Shown here: positions 54,683-63,133 of the stretch, piece after piece
Position numbering within the stretch: the stretch's first letter is position 1
Layout: the number at the start of each line of letters is the position of its first letter
Assembly (NCBI RefSeq): GCF_001528665.1
Contig: NZ_BBYJ01000012.1
Coordinates: 62,001 to 126,000 of the forward strand
Length of the DNA stretch: 64,000 nucleotides
Direction: 5' to 3'
From: Microtetraspora malaysiensis
GTDB lineage: Bacteria; Actinomycetota; Actinomycetes; Streptosporangiales; Streptosporangiaceae
Position numbers and translations under genes: made by a program
The notes under the pieces: generated by a model
Told to the model about the DNA's origin: nothing
Databases searched by the model: none
Seen by the model: only the letters and a program-made list of their open reading frames with translations

Positions 54683-55161
54683 TCGCGGAAACGGCCATCG
54701 TCCGCCAGGTCGACGCCGAGACCATCATCTCGCCCACGGCCACGGGACGGCTGCTGCTCGACTCCAGCGACACTGGCGGCGCGCTGAGCACCGTCAGGAT
54801 GACGCTCGCCGAAGGCGCGGACGGCGCCGTGCCCCACCACCACGCCACGTCGACCGAGCTCTTCTACGTCCTGGAGGGCAAAGCCCGCATCCTGTCGGGC
54901 GAGGAGATCGTGACGCTGGCGGCGGGCGATGTGGCGGCCGTGCCCCCGCTGACACCTCATGCTTTCGCCGCCGCCCCCGGCCACACCGCCGACCTCCTCA
55001 TCGTCGTCGCCCCCGGCATCCAGCGCTTTGATTACTTCCGCCTGCTCGACCGCCTCCGCAGGGGCGAGGCCACGCTTGAGGAACTGCTGGCCTCCCAGGA
55101 CCTGTACGACAACCACTTCCTCGACAGTCCTGCCTGGACACGCGACCGCCAGGCGTCCTGA
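54673..55161 (+). CDS. Cupin-domain protein
   Basis: A 162-residue single cupin. The metal-binding region is VPHHHATSTELFYVLEG (HxH...E), with the second motif PPLTPHAFAAAPGH. The C-terminal 45 residues are helical. Possible roles include a small dioxygenase, an isomerase or a sensor; the sequence does not decide. It is co-transcribed with the TetR gene, whose 3' end it overlaps. Confidence 0.83.
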   Translation: MSLIAETAIVRQVDAETIISPTATGRLLLDSSDTGGALSTVRMTLAEGADGAVPHHHATSTELFYVLEGKARILSGEEIVTLAAGDVAAVPPLTPHAFAAAPGHTADLLIVVAPGIQRFDYFRLLDRLRRGEATLEELLASQDLYDNHFLDSPAWTRDRQAS

Positions 55162-55311
55162 TCCCCGCCGGTCGACGACCTCCCTGGGCGCCGGGCTCCT
55201 CCCGAACGACCGGCGCAGGGCAGGCCGCCCACCCCCGGCCGATCTTGTGCGGGCCCACCACCCCGATCCCCTCTTCGACGGCCCTTCCGGCCAGCTTTGA
55301 TACGCATACAG

Positions 55312-55337
55312 ATATCGACTATCAGGCATATCGATAT
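55312..55337. promoter_or_regulatory. Inverted repeat ATATCGA...TCGATAT before the class D beta-lactamase
   Basis: Seven-base arms are separated by 12 bases in an AT-rich patch 65-90 bases upstream of the gene. A regulator site is likely, but I do not recognise its owner. Confidence 0.4.
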
Positions 55338-55401
55338 TGGACATGATGCGACGCCTCTGGTCTGCTCCTCGCAGAAGATCGACAAAGTTGAGGAGCTTGT
55401 C

Positions 55402-56298
55402 ATGCGAAACTCCCCCGCCTTCGCTTCCCGGGCACGGCTGCGCGCGGCGCTGGGCGCGGCCGTCCTGACCGCCTCCGCGCTGTTCGGCGGCACCGCCTAC
55501 GGCGCAACCGGCGCCGTGAACACGGCCGGCCACAGCGCGGCCGCGGAGGACGCCGTCCACGGCGGCATGATCGTCCGCGACGACCTGCAGGCGCTGTTCC
55601 GCCAGGCGGGAGTGCGCGGAACCTTCGCGCTCTTCGACGTGCGGCAGGGGCGGACCACGGTCGTCGACGCCGCGCGGGCGCAGAAGAGGCTGATCCCGGC
55701 CTCGACGTTCAAGATCGCGCACAGCCTCATCGCCCTGGAGACCAAGGCCGTCAAGGACGAGAACGAGGTGATCCCGTACGGCGGGCAGCCGCAGCAGTTC
55801 CCCGAGTGGGAGCACGACATGAACCTGCGCGACGCGATCCGGGTGTCCAACGTCCCGGTGTTCCAGACGCTCGCCCGCCGGATCGGCCTCAAGCGGGAGA
55901 ACCAGTGGGTGAACCGGCTGAACTACGGCAATGGACGGATCGGCCCCGTCGTGGACCGCTTCTGGCTCGACGGCCCCCTTGAGATCTCCGCGGTCGAGCA
56001 GACCCGCTTCCTGTCCCGGCTGGCCCGTCAGCAGCTCCCGGCGTCGAAGCGCAACCAGCTCACGGTGCGCGAGCTGCTGAAGATCGAGGAGAAGGACGGC
56101 TACGCCCTGTTCGCCAAGACCGGATGGGGCATGTCGACCACGCCCAACATCGGCTGGTGGGTGGGCTGGGTCGAGCGCGGTGACCGCCTCTACACCTTCG
56201 CCCTCAACATCGACGTGAACATCGACAAGGACACCGAGAAGCGGATCCCCCTCACCCGCGACCTGCTGACGGCTCTCGGAGTCCTCCCGAAGGCCTGA
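55402..56298 (+). CDS. Class D (OXA-type) beta-lactamase
   Basis: A 298-residue enzyme with a signal peptide (about residues 1-34). All class D motifs are visible: Ser101-Thr-Phe-Lys104, Ser149-Asn-Val151, Tyr175-Gly-Asn177 and Lys239-Thr-Gly-Trp242, followed by WWVGWVERG. Hydrolysis of penicillin-type beta-lactams outside the membrane is therefore likely. GAGGAG precedes the ATG by six bases. It is chromosomal with no mobile context, so it is probably intrinsic. The next gene, an MFS transporter, may or may not be co-transcribed. Confidence 0.92.
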   Translation: MRNSPAFASRARLRAALGAAVLTASALFGGTAYGATGAVNTAGHSAAAEDAVHGGMIVRDDLQALFRQAGVRGTFALFDVRQGRTTVVDAARAQKRLIPASTFKIAHSLIALETKAVKDENEVIPYGGQPQQFPEWEHDMNLRDAIRVSNVPVFQTLARRIGLKRENQWVNRLNYGNGRIGPVVDRFWLDGPLEISAVEQTRFLSRLARQQLPASKRNQLTVRELLKIEEKDGYALFAKTGWGMSTTPNIGWWVGWVERGDRLYTFALNIDVNIDKDTEKRIPLTRDLLTALGVLPKA

Positions 56299-56341
56299 CC
56301 GGGTTGGACAGGCCTCGCGGCCCGTGAGACAGTCCGCTGCC

Positions 56342-57670
56342 ATGACCTCGCCGCGCGCGGAATCCGCCTCCCCCGACCGGCCGTCGACCGGGCGCGCGGC
56401 GACGTCATGCGCCCCCGCACCCCGAGGGCGGGCGGTCCCCGACCGCCGGGTGATCGCGATCGTCGTGGGGACGAGCCTGGCCATCTCGCTCGGCTACTAC
56501 GCGATGATGGCCCACCTGGTCGCGCACCTGCACCGTGACCTCGGCATGCTCGCCGGGACCGTCACCGCGGTCCTCGGCGTGCGTGTCGCGGTGCAGTACA
56601 TGCTGTTCCTTCCCGTCGGCGCGCTCACCGACGTGATCGGCCCGGCGCGCGCGGGAGCCCTGGCCTGCGCCCTGCGGATGGCGGCGTTCGCGCTGCTGGG
56701 CGTCACCAGCGGGGTCGGCGAACTGCTCTGCGCCGTCGTGGTCATGGCGGTGGGCGGCGCGCTGTTCCACCCGGCCGCGCAGTCCCTGCTCGCCGGGGTG
56801 GCTCCGGCGCGCCGCTCCCGGGGCTTCGCCGCCTATCTGATCACCAGCGAAATCGGCGCCGTGGTCGGGCCACCCGTGGGGCTCCTGCTCCTGCTGACGG
56901 GCGGGTTCGGGCTGCTGTCAGCGGTGACGGCGGGCGCGTGGGCGGTCGGCGCCGTGCTGTTCATGCTGCTCCACCGCGCTCCCGGCCCGGCTTCCCGTAC
57001 GGACACGACTTCCCCCGTGGACGGGGAAGCGGTTCCCGGCGGCGGGGCGGCACGGCCGGATGTACGGAAAATCGTCGCCGGGGTGTGGGCGGTGCTCCGC
57101 GACCGGGGTTTCCTCCTGTTCGCCCTGACCGCGGCGCCCACCACGCTGCTCACCACCCAGGTCGCGACCCTGGTCCCCCTCAGGGGAGTCGACGCCGGCA
57201 CGACGACCCTGTTCTTCTCCGCGGTGGCGGTGACCACGGCCGCGATCCAGCCGTGGTGCGCCGCCGCCCGCCGGGGCGAGCGCCCCTGGCTGCTCAAAAG
57301 CGGCCTGCTCTGCGCGGGCGGCGGCTACCTGATGCTGATCGCGATTCCGCCCGCCGGGGCCGAACGGATCGCCGTGCTGGCGGTGGCCGCCGTACTGCAC
57401 GGGCTGGCCTCCGGCCTGACGCAGGCGGCGCTGTTCCAGACCGTCACCCGCTGTGCGCCGTCCGGGCGGTTCGGCGCCTATATCGGCCTGCTCAACTTCC
57501 TTTCCGGTGTGGTCGCCCTGGCGGGAAGCTTCGCCGCCGGACCGCTCTTCGACGCCGGGAACCGGGGCGCGGCGACGGCCCTTGCCGGCCTCGGCCTGGT
57601 CGCGGCCGTCACCGCCGCCGCCGTGCGGCTCCCCCACACACGAGTGGCCCGCGCCCCGGCTCCGCGTTGA
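56342..57670 (+). CDS. MFS transporter
   Basis: A 442-residue major facilitator with about twelve hydrophobic segments starting near residue 35. The motif-A loop is weak (PVGALTDVIGPARAG). A long hydrophilic loop between the halves (about residues 215-240) is typical. The pattern YYAMMAHLVAHLHRDLGMLAG at the front resembles MdtH/ArnT-independent drug exporters. It lies 43 bases after the beta-lactamase gene in the same direction, so joint drug defence is possible but unproven. Confidence 0.8.
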   Translation: MTSPRAESASPDRPSTGRAATSCAPAPRGRAVPDRRVIAIVVGTSLAISLGYYAMMAHLVAHLHRDLGMLAGTVTAVLGVRVAVQYMLFLPVGALTDVIGPARAGALACALRMAAFALLGVTSGVGELLCAVVVMAVGGALFHPAAQSLLAGVAPARRSRGFAAYLITSEIGAVVGPPVGLLLLLTGGFGLLSAVTAGAWAVGAVLFMLLHRAPGPASRTDTTSPVDGEAVPGGGAARPDVRKIVAGVWAVLRDRGFLLFALTAAPTTLLTTQVATLVPLRGVDAGTTTLFFSAVAVTTAAIQPWCAAARRGERPWLLKSGLLCAGGGYLMLIAIPPAGAERIAVLAVAAVLHGLASGLTQAALFQTVTRCAPSGRFGAYIGLLNFLSGVVALAGSFAAGPLFDAGNRGAATALAGLGLVAAVTAAAVRLPHTRVARAPAPR

Positions 57671-57756
57671 CGCGCGCCCCGGCTCGCTCGGCGATGCCGT
57701 CGATCTTGGCGTCGCGGAAGCCGCGTTCGGCGGGCGAATCGTCCGCTCCGCCCCGA

Positions 57757-57822
57757 GGCGACCTGCCGAAACCGCGAGAGATCCACGCGTTCCTCGACCA
57801 GTACGTCATCGGCCAGGTGCTG
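57757..57822 (+). pseudogene. clpX remnant, about 20 codons
   Basis: One frame reads DLPKPREIHAFLDQYVIGQ, which is the conserved segment of ClpX just before the AAA+ module. The similarity stops abruptly on both sides: upstream is unrelated Arg/Ser-rich sequence and downstream the expected AKK...AVYNHYKR block is missing. With no start or ribosome site, it is best read as a broken, captured piece of clpX in the MFS-esterase gap. Confidence 0.6.
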
Positions 57823-57884
57823 GCCGGACACGGCCCGCTCCGCTGGCGCGACGGCGCGGCGGAGGAATCGCCACCCCGGCGCGA

Positions 57885-58823
57885 TCAGTCACGGGGCAGG
57901 AGGATGGGCAGGGCGTGCTGGAGCGAGCGGATCCAGTAGGGCCAGGTGTGGGTGCCGTCGCCGTAGAAGTCCTTGGTGATGGCGAGCCCGGCCTTCTCGG
58001 CGGCCTCGGCGAAGGTCGCGTTCTGGCGCATGATGGCGGCCTCGCTGTCGCTGCCGACGTCCGTACGGGCGTCGAGCGGGCCGGCGTCGCCGTTGCCGCT
58101 GGACACGTAGAGGCGTAGGCCTTTGAGGCGGGTCACCTGGTCCGCCGGGTTGTCGGCCGCCCAGCCGCTCGGGTCGCCCCACACGTCCTCGCTGTCCACG
58201 CCGTGGCTTCGCAGGAACACGCTGAATCCCTGCACGTCGTTGCGGATGTCGAGGGCGCCGGAAAGTGAGGCGGCGGCCTCGAACATGCCCGGGTGGCGGG
58301 CCGCGTAGCCCAAGGCGCCGAATCCTCCCATGGAATACCCCACGATGGCCCGGCGCCCGCCCACGCCGTACATCGGCTCGATCAGGGCGGGCAGCTCGGT
58401 CATGTGGAACGTCTCCCATGCCGGGCCGTCGCGCCAGTCGGTGTACCAGCCCATCGACCCGCCCTCGGGGACGATGATCACGGCGTCGAGGTCGGCCGTC
58501 ATCCGCTCGACCTCGCCGGTCTTGAGCCAGTCCCAGGCGCCGCCCGCGCAGCAGCCGTGCAGCATGTACAGCGCCCGCCAGCCGTTGGAGCCCTTCTTCC
58601 AGGCCGCCGGTCGCATCACCCACACCGACCGCACTCCCCCGATCGCCGGCGAGTCGATCGTGAGCCGGTCGGTCCGCTCATCCACGACGTCCCGCGACAC
58701 GACCGTGGCGGGCCCGACGGAGCTCTGCGTGGAAGCGGGAGGCTCGACCGGCGCGACGCCGCTCTGGCATCCGGACAGGAGGACGGCCGATGCGAGCACC
58801 AGAAGAAGGCGGCGAGTTCTCAC
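57885..58823 (-). CDS. Lipoprotein esterase of the antigen-85/esterase-D fold
   Basis: A 312-residue alpha/beta hydrolase. The N terminus is a lipoprotein signal with lipobox LLSGC (Cys19), so it should be anchored outside the membrane. The nucleophile elbow is GYSMGGFG; the Asp of SSGNGD and the His of GTHTWPYW complete the triad. The core resembles mycolyltransferase/esterase-D-type enzymes, but an acyl-trehalose role is only inferred from the fold. The GTG start has AAGGG four bases upstream. Confidence 0.85.
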   Translation of the reverse strand: MRTRRLLLVLASAVLLSGCQSGVAPVEPPASTQSSVGPATVVSRDVVDERTDRLTIDSPAIGGVRSVWVMRPAAWKKGSNGWRALYMLHGCCAGGAWDWLKTGEVERMTADLDAVIIVPEGGSMGWYTDWRDGPAWETFHMTELPALIEPMYGVGGRRAIVGYSMGGFGALGYAARHPGMFEAAASLSGALDIRNDVQGFSVFLRSHGVDSEDVWGDPSGWAADNPADQVTRLKGLRLYVSSGNGDAGPLDARTDVGSDSEAAIMRQNATFAEAAEKAGLAITKDFYGDGTHTWPYWIRSLQHALPILLPRD

Positions 58824-58933
58824 GTCGCCCTTCTTCGCGCCCGCCGGCCGCCTCTGTCAACCCCTCAAACCCATAGACGGGTGGCGCCTCCGGGTCTCCG
58901 ACCGACCTGCCCCGGACTCTGCTGGCGGCCCTC

Positions 58934-59797
58934 TCAGAAGTCTCGGACGTGGTCGCGGGCCCAGTCGGCGAACGTTCGGGCGGGCTTGCCGGTGACCTCC
59001 TCCGAGGTGGGCATCGGGGCCGACGCCGCCGGGGCGGGCTCCTCGACCTGCGCGGAGTCGGCCTCCTCGCCCGAGTAGGTCTGGAAACCGGTGAGAAAGT
59101 CGGCGTTGGCCGCCGCGAAGCCGCCCTGGGCCAGGTACAGCTCACGGGCCTTCGCCGGGGTCACCGCTTCCAGGCGGATGTCTTTACCGATGGCTTCGAC
59201 GATCGCGCGCACCTGATCGCGGCGGCTGATGAGCTCGGGGCCGTTCAGCGTGTAGGCGGCGCCCCCGTGCCCGTCCTCCAGGAGGGCGGCTGTGGCCACG
59301 TCGGCGATGTCGCGCTCGTGGACGGGATACCAGGCGAGGTCGGGGAACGGCTCACGGACGACCCGTTCGGCCCGGATCGAAGGGCCCCAGAGCCAGAGCT
59401 TGTTGAGCATGAACTCGCCGGGCCGTACGTGGGTCCACTCCATGCCGGATGCCTCCACCGCCTGTTCCACAGGCAGGTGGAAGCTCGTGTCGTGGCCGGT
59501 GGTCACCGCACCGGAGGAGAGGGTGACGACCCGGCGGACCCCCGCTTCCCTGGCCAGGCGGACGACGTCGGGCGCCGTCGCGGCGAACGGAAACAGATAC
59601 ATCCGCTCCACGCCCTCGACTGCGGGGCGCAGGCTCTCCGGCTCCGCCAGGTCGCCGCGGACCACCTCCACCCCGTCGGGAAGGGCCCCTCCCCGGGGAT
59701 TCCTGCTCAACGCCCGTACGGAGAGTCCCGCCTGGACGAGCTGCTCGACGACGAGCCTTCCTACGTTCCCGGTCGCCCCGGTCACCAGAATTCGCAT
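58934..59797 (-). CDS. NmrA-like NAD(P)-binding atypical short-chain dehydrogenase
   Basis: A 287-residue Rossmann-fold protein. The nucleotide-binding motif is VTGATGNVGR at residues 4-13, and the NmrA-type region continues to about 235. The C-terminal 50 residues carry an acidic stretch (EEADSAQVEEPAPAA) before TGKPARTFADWARDHV. NmrA-like proteins are redox sensors or reductases such as quinone reductases. No good ribosome site precedes the ATG; the frame extends 12 codons further. Monocistronic. Confidence 0.83.
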   Translation of the reverse strand: MRILVTGATGNVGRLVVEQLVQAGLSVRALSRNPRGGALPDGVEVVRGDLAEPESLRPAVEGVERMYLFPFAATAPDVVRLAREAGVRRVVTLSSGAVTTGHDTSFHLPVEQAVEASGMEWTHVRPGEFMLNKLWLWGPSIRAERVVREPFPDLAWYPVHERDIADVATAALLEDGHGGAAYTLNGPELISRRDQVRAIVEAIGKDIRLEAVTPAKARELYLAQGGFAAANADFLTGFQTYSGEEADSAQVEEPAPAASAPMPTSEEVTGKPARTFADWARDHVRDF

Positions 59798-59984
59798 CGC
59801 ACCAGGTTTAACGGGAGCGGAACCCCTTGGCAAACGCGAACATGCTGTTCACATATCGCCATCGACCTGCAAGAACGCCGCAATCTTGGCCCTCCGGACG
59901 CGCGAAATCGATAGTCCTTCTCGCCCGCCTCACCCGCTGCCGAGGCGATGACGCGATCGGTGCGGCGCCTCAACCAGGTATACA

Positions 59985-59994
59985 ACCGATCGGT
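59985..59994 (+). promoter_or_regulatory. Palindrome before the tetR-thioesterase operon
   Basis: ACCGATCGGT is a perfect palindrome extended by AAC/GTT on the flanks. TATAGT follows at 60001-60006, a strong -10, only nine bases before the tetR ATG. The palindrome lies between -35 and -10, a good repressor position. Confidence 0.6.
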
Positions 59995-60015
59995 CGTTAA
60001 TATAGTTTGATCCTC

Positions 60016-60648
60016 ATGACGCAAGACGGCCGGCGGCTGCGCGGGTTGCGCAGCCGCGAGGCGATCCTCGAACGGGCGGTGGCCCTGGCCTCCGTCGAAG
60101 GACTGGACGGACTCTCCTTGGGGCGGCTGGCGGCGGCGACCGGCACCAGCAAGTCCGGATTTTTCGCCCATTGGCGCGACAAAGAGCAACTGCAGCTCGA
60201 CGCCCTCGACTGGGCCACCCGCCAGTGGGCCGACCAGGTGGTGGCGCCGGCCATGGCGGCCCCGGCCGGGGTGCGGCGGCTGTTCGCACTGCACGAGGCG
60301 CGGCTGAGGTTCTACGGCGATGGAGTGCTCCCCGGCGGGTGCTTCTTCTTCACCGTCCAGGCCGAGTTCGACGATCGTCCCGGCCTGGTACGCGATCGCG
60401 TCGCGCGCGCCCTGCGCGAGTGGCAGGAGTTCATCCGGCGGCAGGTGGCGCAGGCCGTGGCGCAGGGCGAGCTGGCCGAGAGCGTGGACGCGGCCCAGCT
60501 CGCGTACGAGATCGACGCGCTCGGCGAGATGGTGGTCGTCCACTCCCGGCTGCATGACGGTCCGGTCGCCCTCGTCCACGCGCGCCGCGCCGTGCTGCAA
60601 CGCCTGCGCGCGCTCTGCCCTGACCCGACGCTTCTCCCGGAGGATTGA
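60016..60648 (+). CDS. TetR-family repressor of the thioesterase operon
   Basis: A 210-residue TetR protein with its HTH at residues 10-58 (REAILERAVALASVEGLDGL, GTSKSGFFAHWRDKEQL) and a TetR_C_11-like second domain (GVLPGGCFFFTVQAEFDDRP). The transcript is probably leaderless or nearly so. An in-frame TTG at 60007 is an alternative start. Its stop is two bases before the thioesterase ATG, so the repressor is the first gene of the operon that it should control. Confidence 0.87.
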   Translation: MTQDGRRLRGLRSREAILERAVALASVEGLDGLSLGRLAAATGTSKSGFFAHWRDKEQLQLDALDWATRQWADQVVAPAMAAPAGVRRLFALHEARLRFYGDGVLPGGCFFFTVQAEFDDRPGLVRDRVARALREWQEFIRRQVAQAVAQGELAESVDAAQLAYEIDALGEMVVVHSRLHDGPVALVHARRAVLQRLRALCPDPTLLPED

Positions 60649-60650
60649 TC

Positions 60651-61091
60651 ATGACTGAAGACGGCGTGCACGAGCCGGTCCAGGTGCATTTCGACGATCT
60701 CGACGCCATGGGCCTGTTGCACAACTCCCGGTACGCCCTGCTGGTCGAGCGGGCGATCGGCGCGTACTGGCAGCGCCTGGGCTGGGCACCCGATCCGGTC
60801 CGGTCGGCGTTCAAGGACGTGTTCCTGGCGGTGCGTGAGTTCAAGGTGACCTACCACGTGCCCATCGCGGGGGCGGGTGAGCCGCTGGTGCACTTCTGGA
60901 TGGACCGCATGGGCCGCACGAGCGGCGTCTACCACTTCCGCGTGCTGTCCGCCGACCGCACGGTGGTGCATGCCGAGGGCTACCGCGTCAATGTCAATCT
61001 GGACCCGGCCACACTGCGGCCTGCGCCGTTCAGTGACGAACTGCGCACCGCCGCCGAACCTCTGCTCCGCCGAACGGCGGCGGCGTGCTGA
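60651..61091 (+). CDS. Hotdog-fold acyl-CoA thioesterase (4HBT type)
   Basis: A 146-residue hotdog protein. The motif VHFDDLDAMGLLHNSRY carries the catalytic Asp pattern of 4-hydroxybenzoyl-CoA thioesterase relatives, and the long helix plus REFKVTYHVPI strands follow. It should hydrolyse an acyl-CoA; the chain is unknown. GGAGG lies seven bases before the ATG. It is placed between the TetR gene and a small protein whose start overlaps its stop, all in one operon. Confidence 0.88.
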   Translation: MTEDGVHEPVQVHFDDLDAMGLLHNSRYALLVERAIGAYWQRLGWAPDPVRSAFKDVFLAVREFKVTYHVPIAGAGEPLVHFWMDRMGRTSGVYHFRVLSADRTVVHAEGYRVNVNLDPATLRPAPFSDELRTAAEPLLRRTAAAC

Positions 61092-61486
61092 GGTCCCGCT
61101 GGGTCGCCGGCCCCTCGGCAGGCCTGCCGGGCCCACTGGTCGCCGCGCTGACGGACTACCGGATGAACCACCTCCTCGACCTGCCCGGCATCGTGCGGCA
61201 CGGCCTGTCGCTGAGCCGTCTGTGGCCGGCGTTGCCCGGCGCGGTGGGCATGTGGCTCTGGCTCGATCTCCCCGGCCACCGGGTCGGCTCGCTGTCCGTG
61301 TGGCGCGGCGAAGACGACCTCCACGCGTTCGTACGGCTGCGCCCGCATGTGCGGATCATGCGCGCATACCGTCACCGCGGCACGCTGCGGTCGCGCACCT
61401 GGCAGATCGACACGCTGGACCGGGACGCCTTGTGGCGGTCCCTCCACTCGGGCCCGGGTGCGGAGCCCCGGAGTCGCCTCCCGTGA
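61085..61486 (+). CDS. Small protein resembling DUF3291/CrtA-like monooxygenase folds
   Basis: A 133-residue protein starting with GTG, overlapping the thioesterase by seven bases. The middle (MWLWLDLPGHRVGSLSVWRG, then DLHAFVRLRPHVRIMRAYRH) resembles the dimeric ferredoxin-like proteins of the DUF3291/spheroidene-monooxygenase group, where a His in this region can contact haem. The match is by eye and weak. Coupled translation with the thioesterase suggests action on the same small molecule. Confidence 0.6.
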   Translation: MLRSRWVAGPSAGLPGPLVAALTDYRMNHLLDLPGIVRHGLSLSRLWPALPGAVGMWLWLDLPGHRVGSLSVWRGEDDLHAFVRLRPHVRIMRAYRHRGTLRSRTWQIDTLDRDALWRSLHSGPGAEPRSRLP

Positions 61487-61522
61487 CGACGGCTTCCGCC
61501 TCGCTTCGCTCAGCGGGGTCGA

Positions 61523-61687
61523 TCACGACCGAGGGGCGGCGTAGAGCGCGAGGGCGTCGCGGAGGTTGGCGAGTGCTTCGTCGACGGACCAGCCTTGGCC
61601 GGTGACTTCGACCTGGACGCGGCGCGCGACGTATCAGCCCTCGTCGTCCAGGGTGACGGTCGCAGTGAGCGTGACCGTGGCGCTCAT
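61523..61687 (-). pseudogene. hicB: hicB antitoxin pseudogene with in-frame TGA
   Basis: The minus strand encodes SATVTLTATVTLDDEG, then TGA at codon 18 (61634-61636), then in the same frame YVARRVQVEVTGQGWSVDEA and LANLRDALALYAAPRS before a normal stop. The family consensus at the join is DGGYVARxPE..., so one codon (probably Gly or Trp) has become a stop. No restart codon follows closely and no hicA toxin gene is adjacent. This is an eroded antitoxin gene rather than two short proteins. Confidence 0.75.
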
Positions 61688-61844
61688 GGACGGCTGCGGT
61701 CTGCCCGGATTCTCCCCAAAAGCAAAGTGGACGTCCTTCCCATCAAGGAAAAACCGCCTCTGAGCTGTGTGGGCGATACCCAGATCGATTGCGGCTACAA
61801 GGACGGTGATCCGGGCAATCTTGGTGATCACTAGGATCGCCGAC

Positions 61845-63131
61845 GTGATCATCAGACGCCGTCCGGCCGCAGCCTTGCTCGGGATGCTGGCCGCCCTCTC
61901 CATATTCGGTGTGCCCCCCGCTCACGCCGACGAGACCACCCCCAAGGAACCGCCCAACGTCGAGCTGGTCGATGAGACCACCCCGAAGGAACCGCCCAAG
62001 GTCGAGCTGGTCCTCGACATCAGCGGCTCGATGCGGGCGCGCGACATCGAGGGCCACAGCCGGATCTCGGTGCTCCAGCAGGCCTTCAACGAGGTGCTGG
62101 ACGCGCTGCCCTCCGAGGCCCAGGTCGGCATCCGCGTCCTCGGCGCCACCTACCCCGGCAAGGACCAGGCCGTGGGCTGCAGGGACACCCAGCAGCTGGT
62201 GCCGATCGGCCCGATCGACAAGCTGGAGGCCAAGACCGCCGTCGCCACCCTGCGCCCCACCGGCTTCACCCCGGTGGGCCTGGCGTTGCGCGCCGCCGCT
62301 CGGGACCTCGGAACCGGCGAGACCACCCGCAGAATCGTCCTGATCACCGACGGCGAGGACACCTGCGCCCCGCCCGACCCGTGCGAGGTCGCCCGGGAGC
62401 TCGCCGCGCAGGGCACCCACCTGGTCGTGGACACCCTCGGCCTGACCCTCAACGACAAGGTGCGCAGGCAGCTCACCTGCATCGCCTCCGCCACCGGCGG
62501 CACCTACACCGCCGTCACCAGCAAGACCCAGCTGAGGAACCGGATCAACCAGCTGGTGGACCGCGCCGCGACCACCTACACCCAGACCCCGGCTCAGGTG
62601 GACGGCACCGAAAACTGCAGCCGCGCCCCGCTGCTCAGCCCCGGCGCCTACACCGACCGGGAGAAGTTCCAGGAGCACCGCTGGTACCGGGTCCTGGTCC
62701 GCGACGGGCAAGAGCTGCGGGCCTCCGTCAGCGTCTCCCTGGACCGCGCGCTCAACCGCGACTACGGCGTGCTGCTGCGGGCCGTCTCCCAGGACGGGCG
62801 GGAGCTGGTTCGCGGCACCGACGCGGGCAGCGGCCGCACCGATGTGCTCTCCACCGGCCTGCGCTGGTCCGCCGAGCAGAACGCTCCCGACCAGACCGTC
62901 TGCCTGGTGGTCAGCAACTCCTTCTCTTCGCCCACCGCCGCCACCGCCGCAACGCCCGGTATGCCGCTGGAGCTGACCGTCGGCGTGGTCGACTCCTCCC
63001 CCGCCCCCAACGGCCCGGACCTGGGCCGCGGCTGGGGGCTGCTCGGCCTGCTGGCCCTCGCCGGTCTGGTGGGCGGCCTGGTCTTCGGCTGGCTGGCGCG
63101 CTGGCGGGTCGCGATCTGGATGGAGAACTGA
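61845..63131 (+). CDS. Secreted or anchored VWA-domain protein
   Basis: A 428-residue protein with a signal peptide (RRRPAAALLGMLAALSIF, cut near AHA). A VWA domain covers about residues 55-230, with an intact MIDAS: DISGS, the Thr of TGFTP and Asp of LITDGED. A second beta-rich domain has YTDREKFQEHRWYRVLVRDG. A C-terminal membrane segment (GLLGLLALAGLVGGLVFGWL) ends the protein. The GTG start lacks a ribosome site; TAGGAT ends seven bases before it, so it may be leaderless. Two 14-residue units near the N terminus are a tandem duplication. It is followed at two bases by a partner gene. Confidence 0.8.
   Translation: MIIRRRPAAALLGMLAALSIFGVPPAHADETTPKEPPNVELVDETTPKEPPKVELVLDISGSMRARDIEGHSRISVLQQAFNEVLDALPSEAQVGIRVLGATYPGKDQAVGCRDTQQLVPIGPIDKLEAKTAVATLRPTGFTPVGLALRAAARDLGTGETTRRIVLITDGEDTCAPPDPCEVARELAAQGTHLVVDTLGLTLNDKVRRQLTCIASATGGTYTAVTSKTQLRNRINQLVDRAATTYTQTPAQVDGTENCSRAPLLSPGAYTDREKFQEHRWYRVLVRDGQELRASVSVSLDRALNRDYGVLLRAVSQDGRELVRGTDAGSGRTDVLSTGLRWSAEQNAPDQTVCLVVSNSFSSPTAATAATPGMPLELTVGVVDSSPAPNGPDLGRGWGLLGLLALAGLVGGLVFGWLARWRVAIWMEN
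61929..62012 (+). repeat. Tandem 42-base duplication in the VWA gene
   Basis: Two consecutive units encode DETTPKEPPNVELV and DETTPKEPPKVELV. The few base differences show a fairly recent in-frame duplication just before the VWA domain. Confidence 0.85.
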
Positions 63132-63133
63132 CG

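Noticed and set aside
55162-55300. Minus-strand frame reading AVEEGIGVVGPHKIG
   Set aside because: Looks faintly protein-like but has no start, no family match and no continuation; could be a gene scrap, not enough to annotate.
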